Positions 41,155 through 50,540 of a stretch of DNA of 64,000 nt are shown in pieces. How positions within the stretch are numbered: position 1 is the first letter of the stretch; each line of letters starts with the position of its first letter. Source of the stretch: JADZAI01 sp047602465. GTDB lineage: Bacteria > Pseudomonadota > Alphaproteobacteria > Micropepsales > Micropepsaceae. A model generated the notes under the pieces. That model did not search any database. It was not told the DNA's origin and saw only the letters and a program-made list of their open reading frames with translations. The translations under genes and the position numbers were made by a program. The stretch spans positions 930,001-994,000 of the forward strand of contig JASGHF010000001.1 in the NCBI GenBank assembly GCA_047602465.1, given 5' to 3'.

Positions 41155-43140
41155 CTACTCCGCCGGCAAAGCGGCAGCCGGCGCCGCGCGCCGCCGCGAG
41201 GGCGCGCCCACCCGCAGGCGGCGATCCAGCAGCGACAGCAACCCGCCCAGCGCCATGATCAACGCGCCGAGCCAGATGAAAGGCGCGAGCGGCTTGTAGT
41301 GCATCCGCACCGTCCAGGCGTCCGACCCCTCCGGCCGCTCGCCCAGCGCGGTGTAGAAATCCGCGTAGCCGGTCGTGTGGATCGAGGTCTCCGTCGTCGT
41401 CATCCGCCCCGCCGGGAAGAAGCGCCGCTCGGGATGCATGACGCGCACGAGGTCGCCGCCGCGCTCGACCTTCAGCACCGCCTGATCGGCGGAATAGTTC
41501 GGCCCGGCCACCGCGCCGACGCCTTCCAGCGTCACGACATACGGCCCGACCGCCACGCTCTCGCCCGGTCTCATCGCCTTGATCTGCTCATCCGCCCAGG
41601 CCGTCGCGCCGACGATGCCCAGCAGCGTCACGCCGACGCCCGCATGGGCCAGCGCCGAACCCCACACCGCTCCCGGCAATCCGGCGAGCCGCGCGAAGGC
41701 CACGCCTGCGCCGCCCTTCCAGCGGATGCGACCGGCGATGTCGCTGATCGCGCCGCAGATCAGCCAGGCCGACAGCGCGACGCCCAGCGCCGCCAGCCAC
41801 GGCCCTTTGGTCTGCACGGCCAGCGTCACGATACCGAGGGCCAGCGCGATGCCGCCCGCGACCCACAGGCGCATCGCCGCCACCGCCACGTCGCCACGCT
41901 TCCACGCCATTTGCGGGCCGAACGGCACCAGCAGCAGCAGCGGCAGGAACAGCGCCCCGACCACGAGATTGAAGTAAGGCGGCCCTACCGAGATCGCCTC
42001 GCCCGACATCGCGTCGATGACCAGCGGGTAGAGCGTCCCCACCAGCACGGCGAGCGCCGCAGCGGTGAGCAGCAGATTGTTGATCGCCAGCGCCGTCTCG
42101 CGGCTGACCGGCGCGAAGATCGCATTGGCCTTCAGCATCGGCCCGCGCCAGGCGAACAGCGTGAACGAGCCGCCCACCGCCGCCAGCATGATGCCGAGAA
42201 TGAAGACGCCGCGCTCGGGATCGTTGGCGAAGGCATGGACCGAGGTGATGACGCCGGAGCGTACCAGGAAGGTGCCGAGCAGGCTCAGCGAGAACGCGAG
42301 CAGCGCCAGGAACACCGTCCACGCCTTCATCGCCTCGCGCCGCTCGCACACGATGGCGCTGTGCAGCAGCGCCGCGCCGGCGAGCCAGGGCAGCAGCGAG
42401 GCGTTCTCCACCGGATCCCAGAACCAGAACCCGCCCCAGCCAAGCTCGTAATAGGCCCACCAGCTTCCCAGCGCGATGCCGAGCGTCAGCAGCAGCCAGG
42501 CGGTCAGCGCCCAGGGCCGCACCCAGCGCGCCCAGGCGGCGTCGATCCTGCCTTCCAGCATGCCCGCGACGGCGAAGGCGAAGGTGATCGAGAAGCCGAC
42601 ATAGCCCGCGTAGAGCAGCGGCGGATGGAAGGCCAGACCTGGATCCTGCAGCAACGGGTTCAGGCCGCGCCCATCCAGCGGGGCGGGATCGATGCGGTCG
42701 AACGGGTTGGAGGTGAAGGCGATGAAGAGAAGGAAGGCGAGACCGATCGTGCCCTGCACGGCGATCACGCGGGCCTTCAGCGTAGCCGGCACCTGGTTGC
42801 CGAACAGCGCGACCAGCGCGCCGAACGCCGCCAGCATCAGCGACCACAGCAGCATCGAGCCTTCGTGGTTCCCCCAGGCTCCGGAGATCTTGTAGATCAG
42901 CGGTTTCAGCGAATGCGAATTCGCGGCGACGGCGATCACCGAGAAATCCGACGTCACGTAGAGCGCGATCAGCGCGCCGAACGAAATCGTCAGCGCCAGC
43001 CCCTGCGCGATCGCCGCATTGCGCGCGCCGTTCATCAGCGCCGGGGCGCGCCGCGCCGCGCCGAGATAACCCGCGATCGTCTGATACAAAGCGAGGCCGG
43101 CGGCGAGCAGCAGCGCGAAGTGACCGAGTTCGGCGATCAC
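41155..43140 (-). CDS. ccmF: cytochrome c haem lyase subunit CcmF
   Basis: This 661-residue polytopic protein carries the tryptophan-rich haem-handling motif GWGGFWFWDPVENASLLPW and the conserved NHEGSMLLW and FHPPLLYAGYVG segments. It ligates haem to apocytochrome c with CcmH and CcmI. Its GTG start overlaps the ccmE stop as GTGA. The sequence is complete, with the C-terminal soluble part (YGPYVVTL type) and last membrane helix present. Confidence 0.97.
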   Translation of the reverse strand: MIAELGHFALLLAAGLALYQTIAGYLGAARRAPALMNGARNAAIAQGLALTISFGALIALYVTSDFSVIAVAANSHSLKPLIYKISGAWGNHEGSMLLWSLMLAAFGALVALFGNQVPATLKARVIAVQGTIGLAFLLFIAFTSNPFDRIDPAPLDGRGLNPLLQDPGLAFHPPLLYAGYVGFSITFAFAVAGMLEGRIDAAWARWVRPWALTAWLLLTLGIALGSWWAYYELGWGGFWFWDPVENASLLPWLAGAALLHSAIVCERREAMKAWTVFLALLAFSLSLLGTFLVRSGVITSVHAFANDPERGVFILGIMLAAVGGSFTLFAWRGPMLKANAIFAPVSRETALAINNLLLTAAALAVLVGTLYPLVIDAMSGEAISVGPPYFNLVVGALFLPLLLLVPFGPQMAWKRGDVAVAAMRLWVAGGIALALGIVTLAVQTKGPWLAALGVALSAWLICGAISDIAGRIRWKGGAGVAFARLAGLPGAVWGSALAHAGVGVTLLGIVGATAWADEQIKAMRPGESVAVGPYVVTLEGVGAVAGPNYSADQAVLKVERGGDLVRVMHPERRFFPAGRMTTTETSIHTTGYADFYTALGERPEGSDAWTVRMHYKPLAPFIWLGALIMALGGLLSLLDRRLRVGAPSRRRAAPAAALPAE

Positions 43141-43625
43141 GGCGTCGTCGTCTCCGGCGGCACGTAGCCTTCGCCCTCGCGCCAGCGGCCCGATTTCTTC
43201 AACTCGTTCACGATCTCGGGCGGCATGTATTTCTCGTCGTGCTTGGCCAGCACCAGATCGGCGGTGAAGGCCTTCCCTTCGCCGAACGCGCCCTGCGCCA
43301 CCACGCCCTGCCCCTCGCGCATCAGGTCGGGCAGGATGTCGCCATAGGTGACGGTGATGGTCGTCGTGTGGTCGCCCGCATCCAGAATCGCGAAGCGCAC
43401 ATGCTTCTCGGCGTCGTATTGGAGGCTGTCCTTGGCGACGAAGCCGCCGAGCCTAATGCGCTGCCCCGGTTTCAGCTCACCGGATTCCAGCCGGGAAATG
43501 GCGTCTTTCGGCCCGTAAAAGACCACAATCGTATCGCGCAGTGCCCCCAGAACGAGGCCGGTGGCCAGGGCGAGGATCGTCAACCCTAACGCCAGGAAAG
43601 CGAGTCGGCGCTGCTTGCGGGTCAC
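43137..43625 (-). CDS. ccmE: haem chaperone CcmE
   Basis: This 162-residue periplasmic, membrane-anchored protein has one N-terminal helix (RRLAFLALGLTILALATGLVLGAL), a beta-barrel core (RIRLGGFVAKDSLQ, ITVTYGDILPDLMREGQGVVAQG) and the haem-binding VLAKHDEKYMPPE, with the covalent His and the Tyr. GTG 43625 is chosen; the long open frame further upstream to 44360 is antisense to other genes. It hands haem to CcmF. Confidence 0.95.
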   Translation of the reverse strand: MTRKQRRLAFLALGLTILALATGLVLGALRDTIVVFYGPKDAISRLESGELKPGQRIRLGGFVAKDSLQYDAEKHVRFAILDAGDHTTTITVTYGDILPDLMREGQGVVAQGAFGEGKAFTADLVLAKHDEKYMPPEIVNELKKSGRWREGEGYVPPETTTP

Positions 43626-43721
43626 TCCGGTCCTCTCGAAACTCAAATGCCGTACACCCTTGCGGGGACACGGCGCGAACCTACAGAAAGGCGCTGCGCG
43701 GCGCCAGCGAAGGAGACGGCG

Positions 43722-44306
43722 ATGACACGATTGTTCAGATGGGCGCTGGCCGGGGCGTTCGGCCTCGCGGTCGCGGCCTGCGTGCCGGAATTCGAGACGC
43801 CGCTGAGCGAAGGGCCGGCCGCCGATCCGGCGGTCCTTGGCACCTGGAACGCCGCCAGCGAAGGCGACGATCAAACCATGATCATCGAGGTCGCGGCCGA
43901 GGGCGAAGGCATCTCCGTCATCCTGCGCGATCCCAAGGGCAGCGAGGAACATCTCGCGTTCAAGGGGCGGACCGCCGAAGCGAACGGCGTCCACTACGCC
44001 AGCCTCACGCCCGCCGACCCGGAGAAAATGGGCGCGGGCGATACGAAGGTCGGTTACCTCCTGTTCCGCTACGAAGCGGCGGGCGACACGATCAAGGTGT
44101 GGTCCCTGGATACCGAAGCCGTCGGCAAGGCGGTCGAGAGCGGCAAGCTGAAAGGCACCGTCACCGGCTCGGGCAGCGACACCCAGCCCAAGATCACCGC
44201 CAGTTCGGCCGAGGTCGCGGCGTTCCTTTCCACCGACGAAGGTCAGGCCGCGTTCAAGAACGCCGCGCCCGACGACGTCCTCATCATGAAGCGTGCAGCG
44301 CCCTGA
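43722..44306 (+). CDS. lipoprotein of unknown function
   Basis: This 194-residue protein starts at ATG 43722 behind AAGGAGA. The signal peptide ends in lipobox LAVAAC. The mature part seems beta-rich (GTWNAASEGDDQTMIIEVAAEGEG, GYLLFRYEAAGDTIKVWSLD) and ends with a short helical segment (AEVAAFLSTDEGQAAF). I recognise no family. It lies divergent from ccmE and 26 bp before the DUF4139 gene. Confidence 0.82.
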   Translation: MTRLFRWALAGAFGLAVAACVPEFETPLSEGPAADPAVLGTWNAASEGDDQTMIIEVAAEGEGISVILRDPKGSEEHLAFKGRTAEANGVHYASLTPADPEKMGAGDTKVGYLLFRYEAAGDTIKVWSLDTEAVGKAVESGKLKGTVTGSGSDTQPKITASSAEVAAFLSTDEGQAAFKNAAPDDVLIMKRAAP

Positions 44307-44331
44307 CGGGCGATCAAGGGGAGACTTTGAA

Positions 44332-46368
44332 ATGTTGAAACTGTTGGGCGCCCGCCTCACGGCCGGCGCAGGCTTCGCCGCGCTTCTGGTGTTTTCGGCC
44401 GAGGCGGCCGAGCTGCAGCTGAAGCGCGTAATGCTGTCTTCGGGCGGCGTGGGCTATTTCGAATACCAGGCCGAGGTCGAAGGCTGGGAGACGATCGAAG
44501 TCCCCGTCCGGCTCGACCAGGTCGACGACGTGCTGAAAAGCGCCGTCATCTTCGACGATCAGGGCGGCAGCGGCGTCGTCGAGCTTCAGGGCCGCGACAG
44601 CCTTGCGGAAATCTTCCGCACCATGCCGGTCGGCCCGGAGGCCTTCGAATCCCCCGCCGCGCTCTATGGCGCGCTGAAGGGCGAGGAGATCTCCGTCACC
44701 GAGCCGGTCGAGGCGACGGGCCGCATCGTCTCGGTCGTCCCGGAAGAGGCGACCAACAAGGACGGCAACACGATCACCCGTCACCGCATGTCGATCCTCA
44801 CCAATGACGGCCTGGTGCAGTTCGTCCTTGAGGAAGCGCGCGGCATCAAGTTCACCAACCAGGCGCTCGGCGAGAAGGTGACGGGCGCGCTCGCCGCCCT
44901 CGCCTCCAACCGCCAGCGCGAATTGCGGACGCTGAAGATCACCGCGCGCGGCGAAGGCACGCGCACCCTGACCGTCGGCTTCGTGATCGAGGCGCCGCTG
45001 TGGAAGACGAGCTACCGTCTCGTCAACGGGCCGGACAACACCACCCGCATGCAGGGCTGGGCGATCATCGAGAACGCCAGCGGCGCCGACTGGAAGGATG
45101 TCGAGCTGACCCTCGTTTCCGGCAATCCGGTGACGTTCCGCCAGGCGCTCTATGACAAATACTATGTCAGCCGTCAGAGCGTGCCGGTCGAAGTTCTGGG
45201 CCGCGTCATGCCGCGCGCCGACAAGGGCGGCATCGAAGGCGGCATCGCCGATGACGAAGCCGGCAGCGGCGCCGCCGAACGCGCCCGGTCATATGCGCCG
45301 CCGCCGCCTCCCCCGCCGTCGCCCGCGCCTGCCGTCGCCTATTACGAGACCGCCGACGCGATGCCGAGCCAGCCGGCCAATATCGCCGCCAACAGCCAGG
45401 AAACGGCGACGCAGGTCGCCTTCACCCTGCCCAACGCGGTCAGCGCCGGCTCCGGCCAGTCGCTGGCGGTGCCGATCGTCGACCGCGTCGTCCCGGCCGA
45501 TCGCGTCTCGCTGTATCAGCCGACGGTGCATAATCTGCACCCGCTCGCCTCGATCCGCCTGTCGAACGACACCGAATCCGGCCTGCCGCCGGGCATCGTG
45601 ACGCTGTTCGATACGACCAGCGGCACCACCGTCTATGTCGGCGACGCCGTGATGGGCACGCTGCCCCAGGGCGAGAAGCGCATGCTCTCCTTCGCGCTCG
45701 ACCAGAAGACCAAGGTCGACCAGACCTCGAACAGCGAAAGCAATCTCATCAGCGCCAAGATCGTCAAGGGCGTCGTCGAGCTGCAATCGCTGACCCGTCA
45801 GACCTATTCCTACACGGTGAAGGCTCCGGCGAACGAGGACCGCGCGATGGTCATCGAAACGCCGCGTCACTACGACATGGACCTGAAATCGCCCGAGGGC
45901 GCGACGGTCGAGCTGACGCAGGATGCGGTCCGCGTGCCGCTCGCCGTGAAGGCGGGCGAGACCGGCAAGCTTGACGTGGTGTGGGAGCGCATCGACCAGC
46001 AGTCGCTGACGCTTTCGACGCTGGATATCGACTCGGTGCTCTACTACGCCGCCGACACGCGGCTCAGCGAGCAGCAGCGCGCCGCCTTCCAGAAGGTCGC
46101 CGAGCTGAAGCAGAACATCTCCCGCATCGACAACGAGATCGCCACCGCCAATGCCGAGCGCGGCCGTCTCTTCGAAGAGCAGAAGCGCATCCGCGAAAAC
46201 CTCGCGGCGGTGCCGGAAGGCAGCGATCTCCAGCGCCGCTATCTCGCGACGCTGGCGACCCAGGAAGACCGCCTGATCGCGCTCGAACAGCAGATCTCGG
46301 CGCTCCAGGCCGAACGCCTGACGGCGGACAAGGCGCTGGGCGACTATGTGAACTCGGTCACGCTGTAA
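44332..46368 (+). CDS. DUF4139 domain exported protein
   Basis: This 678-residue protein has a signal peptide (ARLTAGAGFAALLVFSAEAAE), an N-terminal domain (LKRVMLSSGGVGYFEYQAEVEG), and the DUF4139 core (GFVIEAPLWKTSYRLV, GWAIIENASGADWKDVELTLVSG). A proline-rich linker (PPPPPPPSPAPA) follows, then a second core half and a C-terminal coiled coil (QKVAELKQNISRIDNEIATANAERG). Members are surface or periplasmic proteins of unknown function. A perfect 16-bp hairpin terminator follows. Confidence 0.85.
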   Translation: MLKLLGARLTAGAGFAALLVFSAEAAELQLKRVMLSSGGVGYFEYQAEVEGWETIEVPVRLDQVDDVLKSAVIFDDQGGSGVVELQGRDSLAEIFRTMPVGPEAFESPAALYGALKGEEISVTEPVEATGRIVSVVPEEATNKDGNTITRHRMSILTNDGLVQFVLEEARGIKFTNQALGEKVTGALAALASNRQRELRTLKITARGEGTRTLTVGFVIEAPLWKTSYRLVNGPDNTTRMQGWAIIENASGADWKDVELTLVSGNPVTFRQALYDKYYVSRQSVPVEVLGRVMPRADKGGIEGGIADDEAGSGAAERARSYAPPPPPPPSPAPAVAYYETADAMPSQPANIAANSQETATQVAFTLPNAVSAGSGQSLAVPIVDRVVPADRVSLYQPTVHNLHPLASIRLSNDTESGLPPGIVTLFDTTSGTTVYVGDAVMGTLPQGEKRMLSFALDQKTKVDQTSNSESNLISAKIVKGVVELQSLTRQTYSYTVKAPANEDRAMVIETPRHYDMDLKSPEGATVELTQDAVRVPLAVKAGETGKLDVVWERIDQQSLTLSTLDIDSVLYYAADTRLSEQQRAAFQKVAELKQNISRIDNEIATANAERGRLFEEQKRIRENLAAVPEGSDLQRRYLATLATQEDRLIALEQQISALQAERLTADKALGDYVNSVTL

Positions 46369-46383
46369 CGCTACGACGCAAAG

Positions 46384-46418
46384 GAACGGCGCCGCCTCCG
46401 ACGGAGGCGGCGCCGTTC
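46384..46418 (+). terminator. terminator after the DUF4139 gene
   Basis: A perfect 16-bp stem (GAACGGCGCCGCCTCC and its complement) with a 3-nt loop begins 16 nt after the stop codon. Confidence 0.85.
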
Positions 46419-46450
46419 TGCGTTGGAAGGACAGATCCAGGGGGATGTCC

Positions 46451-47440
46451 ATGCGCCTGCTCTTCGCCTTCCTCACCGTCTTCCTGTTCGCGTTTCCCGC
46501 CGCCGCCGCGCCGCGCAAGGACCGGCCCGGCCCGGAAAAGGTCGGGATCCTGACCGGCGAATGGATCGACCCGGCGCGCGACGGCCGCGCCGTTCCCTAC
46601 AAGATCTACTATCCCGTCACGGCGTCCGGCCCCCGCCCCGTCGTCGTCTTCAGCCATGGCCTCGGCGGCTCGCGCGAAGGCGGCGCGTATCTGGGCGAGC
46701 ATCTCGCCTCCTGGGGCTATGTCGCCGTTCACATCCAGCACCCCGGTTCGGACGAAAGCGTCTGGCGCGACCTGACCGGTCGCGACGAGATCGTGAAGAA
46801 GCTCGCCGCCGCCGCCCGCGATATCGACGTCATACGCGGCCGCTTCGAGGACGTGCCCTTCGCGCTCGACCGGCTTCAGCAGATGAACGCCTCCGGCCCG
46901 CTCGCCGGCCGCATCGACATGACGCGGCTCGGCATGTCGGGCCATTCCTTCGGCGCAGTCTCCACCCTCACCGCCGCCGGACAGGCGCTGCGGCTGGCGG
47001 GTCTGCGCTTCAAGGAACCGCGCTTCAAGGCGGCCATCGCCTATTCGCCGAACAAGCCGCAGGGCCGCGCCGACCTGAACGAGGTCTATGACAGCATCAC
47101 CATCCCGATCCTGCACTTCACCGGCACCAACGACATGAACCCGCTGAACCCGGATCAGCCCGCCTCCGACCGCACCATCCCCTTCCGGCACATTCCCGCG
47201 CCCGGCCAGTATCTCGTCGTGCTGGACGGCGGCGACCACATGGTCTTCGGCGGCGAGGGGGCGAAGCGCCGCGGACGCGACGACAGCAACGACGCCGCCT
47301 TCCACCGCCTCATCGCCGAGATGTCGGTCAATTTCTGGGACGCCTATCTGATGGGCGACGCCGAAGCCCTCGCCTGGCTCCGCAATGGCGCAGCGGCGGA
47401 AGAACTCGGCGCGGCCGCCAGCTACGACACGCGGAACTAG
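46451..47440 (+). CDS. exported alpha/beta-hydrolase (dienelactone/PAF-hydrolase-like)
   Basis: This 329-residue protein has a signal peptide (RLLFAFLTVFLFAFPAAAA). ATG 46451 is correctly spaced from AGGGGG; ATG 46445 is an alternative. The fold markers are VVVFSHGLGGSREGG (oxyanion HG), nucleophile elbow MSGHSFGA and DGGDHMVF with the catalytic His. The layout resembles platelet-activating-factor-acetylhydrolase-like serine hydrolases. The substrate is unknown. Its TAG stop overlaps the ccmI stop as CTAG. Confidence 0.88.
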   Translation: MRLLFAFLTVFLFAFPAAAAPRKDRPGPEKVGILTGEWIDPARDGRAVPYKIYYPVTASGPRPVVVFSHGLGGSREGGAYLGEHLASWGYVAVHIQHPGSDESVWRDLTGRDEIVKKLAAAARDIDVIRGRFEDVPFALDRLQQMNASGPLAGRIDMTRLGMSGHSFGAVSTLTAAGQALRLAGLRFKEPRFKAAIAYSPNKPQGRADLNEVYDSITIPILHFTGTNDMNPLNPDQPASDRTIPFRHIPAPGQYLVVLDGGDHMVFGGEGAKRRGRDDSNDAAFHRLIAEMSVNFWDAYLMGDAEALAWLRNGAAAEELGAAASYDTRN

Positions 47441-48498
47441 ATCTCCAGACCCAGTTCCTTCGCCTTGGCGTCGATCTGCGCCAGGGCGTCCGCGTCGTCC
47501 TTGAAGATCCCGCGCGCCTTCGCCAGGGCCGCACGCGCATCGTCCACGCGCTCCAGCCGCACATACGAGGTCAGCAGCAGCAGCCAGCCGTCGAGATTGT
47601 CCGGCTCGGCCTCCAGCTTCGCCTCGAGGTTCGCGACCATCGCCTGGACCTGCGGGTTCTCGCGGACATCGGCGCCGCCTTCCATCTCGGCGATCCTCGC
47701 CGCGATGATCGGCCGCTGCGGCGCGTCGTCCGGCGTGTCGGCCAGCAGCGCCCTCAGATCCTCCAGCGCGCCCGGCACATCGCCGCGCTGCGACTTCCTC
47801 AGCGCCAGATAGAACCGCGCCGGCGGGTCTTTGGCATCCAGCCGCAGCGCCGCCTCGAACGCCTGCCCCGCCGCCTCGGTGACGCGGCCGCCGGCGGCCA
47901 GCGTCAGCGCCTCGCCATAGGCGCTGAACAATGCGGCATCCGCCGATGCGCCCATCAGGTCGATAGCCCGGCCATAGGCCGAGGCCGCCTCGTCATAGCG
48001 TTCCAGCCGCATATAGGTGCGCGCCAGCAGCAGCCAGCCTTCGGCATGGCCGGGGTCCATGGCAAGGCGCTGGAACAGGCTCTCCGCCACCTCGTCCAGC
48101 GGCGCGGCGCGCATCGCCGCCTCCATGTCGCGTCCGGCCAGCGGCTGCCCGGGCAGATCGGGGCGTCCAAGGCCGACATACAGGGCCAGCGCCGCCACCG
48201 GCACGATCAGCGTGAGACCGAGGCCGACTGCAACCTCGCTCTTCATGCCCTTGGGGGTTTGCGCCTTCTCGGCCGCGTCGGCGGCCAGCAGGCGGCGGGC
48301 GATCTCACGCCGCGCTTCTTCGGCATCGGCGGCGGTGATCTCGCCGGCTTCGGTTTCCTGCCGCAATTCGGCCAATTGCGCCCGATAGATCGCAGAGGCC
48401 ATGCCGCCCGCCGACCGAGAACGCCCCGTCAGGAACGGCCGCGCTACCGCCAGCGCCGAGGCAGCGGCCAGCGCCGCGAACAGAACCCAAAGCAACAT
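47437..48498 (-). CDS. ccmI: cytochrome c maturation protein CcmI (CycH)
   Basis: This 353-residue protein has two N-terminal membrane helices (LWVLFAALAAASALAVA and GLGLTLIVPVAALALYVGL) around a cytoplasmic helical loop (AQLAELRQETEAGEITAADAEEARREI). A periplasmic TPR domain follows (GHAEGWLLLARTYMRLERYDEAASAYGRA, and NLDGWLLLLTSYVRLERVDDARAAL). This is CcmI, the apocytochrome chaperone of the haem lyase. In most alphaproteobacteria it sits directly before ccmE; here three opposite-strand genes intervene. Confidence 0.92.
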   Translation of the reverse strand: MLLWVLFAALAAASALAVARPFLTGRSRSAGGMASAIYRAQLAELRQETEAGEITAADAEEARREIARRLLAADAAEKAQTPKGMKSEVAVGLGLTLIVPVAALALYVGLGRPDLPGQPLAGRDMEAAMRAAPLDEVAESLFQRLAMDPGHAEGWLLLARTYMRLERYDEAASAYGRAIDLMGASADAALFSAYGEALTLAAGGRVTEAAGQAFEAALRLDAKDPPARFYLALRKSQRGDVPGALEDLRALLADTPDDAPQRPIIAARIAEMEGGADVRENPQVQAMVANLEAKLEAEPDNLDGWLLLLTSYVRLERVDDARAALAKARGIFKDDADALAQIDAKAKELGLEI

Positions 48499-48580
48499 TC
48501 CTGCAACAAGCTCCGCAAATCACGGGATGGTCAAGCGCCCGGCACGTGCAAGCCGTCCGCCGAGAGGCTATCCCCTCGAC

Positions 48581-49111
48581 ATGATTTGCACGCCCCGCCG
48601 TCTCGCCGCCGCCGCCTTCGCCGCCGCGCTGACCGGCCCGGCTTTCGCCGTTCTGGCGCCCGAATACTACGAAGAGGCGCGCCGGTCCGCCCCAAATCAC
48701 GTCCAGATCGAAATCGAGAATGTCAGCGGCCCGTCCGGCGGCATGGGCGCGTGCGACGTCAAGGGCAAGATCGTCAACGTCTTCAAGGGCGACCTCGCCC
48801 CCGGCGCCAGGCTGCGCTTCGACGTCTCCTGCTACGATTACGGCACCATCCCGTCCGGCCCGACGCTCTGGACCGACTACGACGCGCTCGACGACGCGAA
48901 ATATCTGGAAGCCTTCATGTCGGGCGATGCGAAACCGAAGATCGCGCTCGACCAGGTCGAGATCATCCTCGAACCGCGCGACACGCCCTATTGCGACGCC
49001 AATTCGCTCTACTGCGAATCGACCGTCGATGCGGCCGCGCGCGAAGAATCCTGCGGCGCCGCCGGGCGCATCTGGAACTGGCTCGGCATCGGCGGCGAGG
49101 AGTGCCAGTAG
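48581..49111 (+). CDS. exported cysteine-containing protein of unknown function
   Basis: This 176-residue protein starts at ATG 48581 and has a signal peptide (TPRRLAAAAFAAALTGPAFA). The mature part begins with VQIEIENVSG and GACDVKGKIVNVFKGDLAPGARLRFDVSCYDYG. It has at least six cysteines (DVSC, PYCDANSLYCES, EESCGAAG, EECQ), suggesting disulfides. No family is recognised. It is divergent from ccmI across 82 bp. Confidence 0.8.
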   Translation: MICTPRRLAAAAFAAALTGPAFAVLAPEYYEEARRSAPNHVQIEIENVSGPSGGMGACDVKGKIVNVFKGDLAPGARLRFDVSCYDYGTIPSGPTLWTDYDALDDAKYLEAFMSGDAKPKIALDQVEIILEPRDTPYCDANSLYCESTVDAAAREESCGAAGRIWNWLGIGGEECQ

Positions 49112-49340
49112 CGCTGACAGGAAAAAAGGGCGGCGGCGCCGGGGGTACGGGCCACCGCCCCAAAACGCGGGCGGAAGATTGGGGGGGCTGGTTCCGCTCG
49201 CGGTCTCTCCGGCGGGGTTTTCGCCGTCAGTCACACTGTCGAACGCCGCCGCACGGCCATTCCGTCGCCCGCCATGGACGAAATCCGGATCGCTGTTTAT
49301 TGCAGGCCGGCAACGGAAAGCGGCGTGACGGGCGGGGAAA

Positions 49341-50540
49341 ATGGCGAAGGTTCTTGAAGGCATCCGCGTACTGGATTTCGGCCGCTACATCGCCGGACCC
49401 TATTGCGGCGCGCTGCTCGCCGATTTCGGCGCCGACGTCATCCGCATCGAACGGCGCGAGGGCAGCGAGGATCGCTGGATGATCCCCATCATGCCCGGCG
49501 AGAAGACGACCGAGCGCGAAGGCGCGATGTTCTTCCAGATGAACCGCAACAAGCGCGGCATGACGCTCGACCCGATGAAGCCCGAAGGCCGCGCCATCGC
49601 CCGCCGCCTCATCGAGCAGGCCGATGTCGTCATCGCCAATCTGCCGCCCGAAACGCTCAGGAGCATGGGCCTCGACTACGAGACGCTCTCGGCGATCAAC
49701 CCGCGCATCGTCCTCACCACCGCCTCCGCCTTCGGCCATGGCGGGCCTTACTCCAACCGCGTCGGCTTCGATGGCGTGGCGCAGGCGATGTCCGGCGCGG
49801 TCTTCATGTCGGGCGAACCCGGCCATCCCACCCGCGCCGCCGTGCCGTGGGTCGATTTCTCGACCGCCATGCTCGCCGCCTATGGCACCCTCGCCGCGCT
49901 GATGGCCCGCGCGCAGACCGGACGCGGCCAGCAGGTCGAAGGCGCCCTCCTCGCCACCGCCCTCACCGTCGGCCTCACCACGCTCGCCGAACAGGACGCC
50001 CTTGGCCTGGACCGCGAGCCGACCGGCAATCGCGGCCAGACCGCCGCGCCGTCCGATCTTTTTCAGTGTACGGACGGCTGGATCATCGTCCTCGTCAACG
50101 GCAACCCGCTCTTCAAGCGCTGGGCGAAGCTGATGGGCGAGGATCACTGGCTCGCCGACGCGCGTTTCGCCACGGACGAACTGCGCGGCGATAACGGCCG
50201 GGCGATCTCGGATCGCACGCAGGCCTGGTGCGACGGCAAGACGGTGGCCGAGGCGCTGGACGCCCTCGCCGCCGCCCGCGTTCCGGCCAGCCCGGTCTAC
50301 AAGCCGCAGCAGACGCTGGACGACCCGCATGTGAAGGCGATGGGCTTCCTGAAACAGGTCGATTATCCGGGCCTGCCCAGGCCCGCCATCATCGCGGCGA
50401 CGCCGGTGAAGCTCAGCGACACGCCCGGCGCCATCGAACACCGCGCTCCGCTGCTCGGCGAACACACCGGCCAGATCCTCGCGGATCTTGGCTATTCAGC
50501 CGCCGAGATCGCCGCCTTCCGCGCCTCCGGCGCCGTGTAG
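49341..50540 (+). CDS. CaiB/BaiF family (class III) CoA-transferase
   Basis: This 399-residue protein has the family N-terminus (GIRVLDFGRYIAGPYCGALLADFGADVIRIER), MNRNKRGMTLDPMKPEGR and the catalytic Asp in VGFDGVAQAMSG. Class III enzymes move CoA between acyl groups through an Asp-anhydride intermediate (carnitine, bile acid, oxalate and many others). The substrate is not deducible. Its last 49 nt overlap, antisense, the membrane-protein gene at 50492-51772. Confidence 0.93.
   Translation: MAKVLEGIRVLDFGRYIAGPYCGALLADFGADVIRIERREGSEDRWMIPIMPGEKTTEREGAMFFQMNRNKRGMTLDPMKPEGRAIARRLIEQADVVIANLPPETLRSMGLDYETLSAINPRIVLTTASAFGHGGPYSNRVGFDGVAQAMSGAVFMSGEPGHPTRAAVPWVDFSTAMLAAYGTLAALMARAQTGRGQQVEGALLATALTVGLTTLAEQDALGLDREPTGNRGQTAAPSDLFQCTDGWIIVLVNGNPLFKRWAKLMGEDHWLADARFATDELRGDNGRAISDRTQAWCDGKTVAEALDALAAARVPASPVYKPQQTLDDPHVKAMGFLKQVDYPGLPRPAIIAATPVKLSDTPGAIEHRAPLLGEHTGQILADLGYSAAEIAAFRASGAV

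Noticed and set aside
43626..44360. An N-terminal extension of ccmE to 44360
   Set aside because: It is antisense to the lipoprotein and DUF4139 genes, and the CcmE anchor helix starts at 43625.
45295..45335. Short CCG/CCT-rich repeats
   Set aside because: They encode the proline linker of the DUF4139 protein and are not a separate element.
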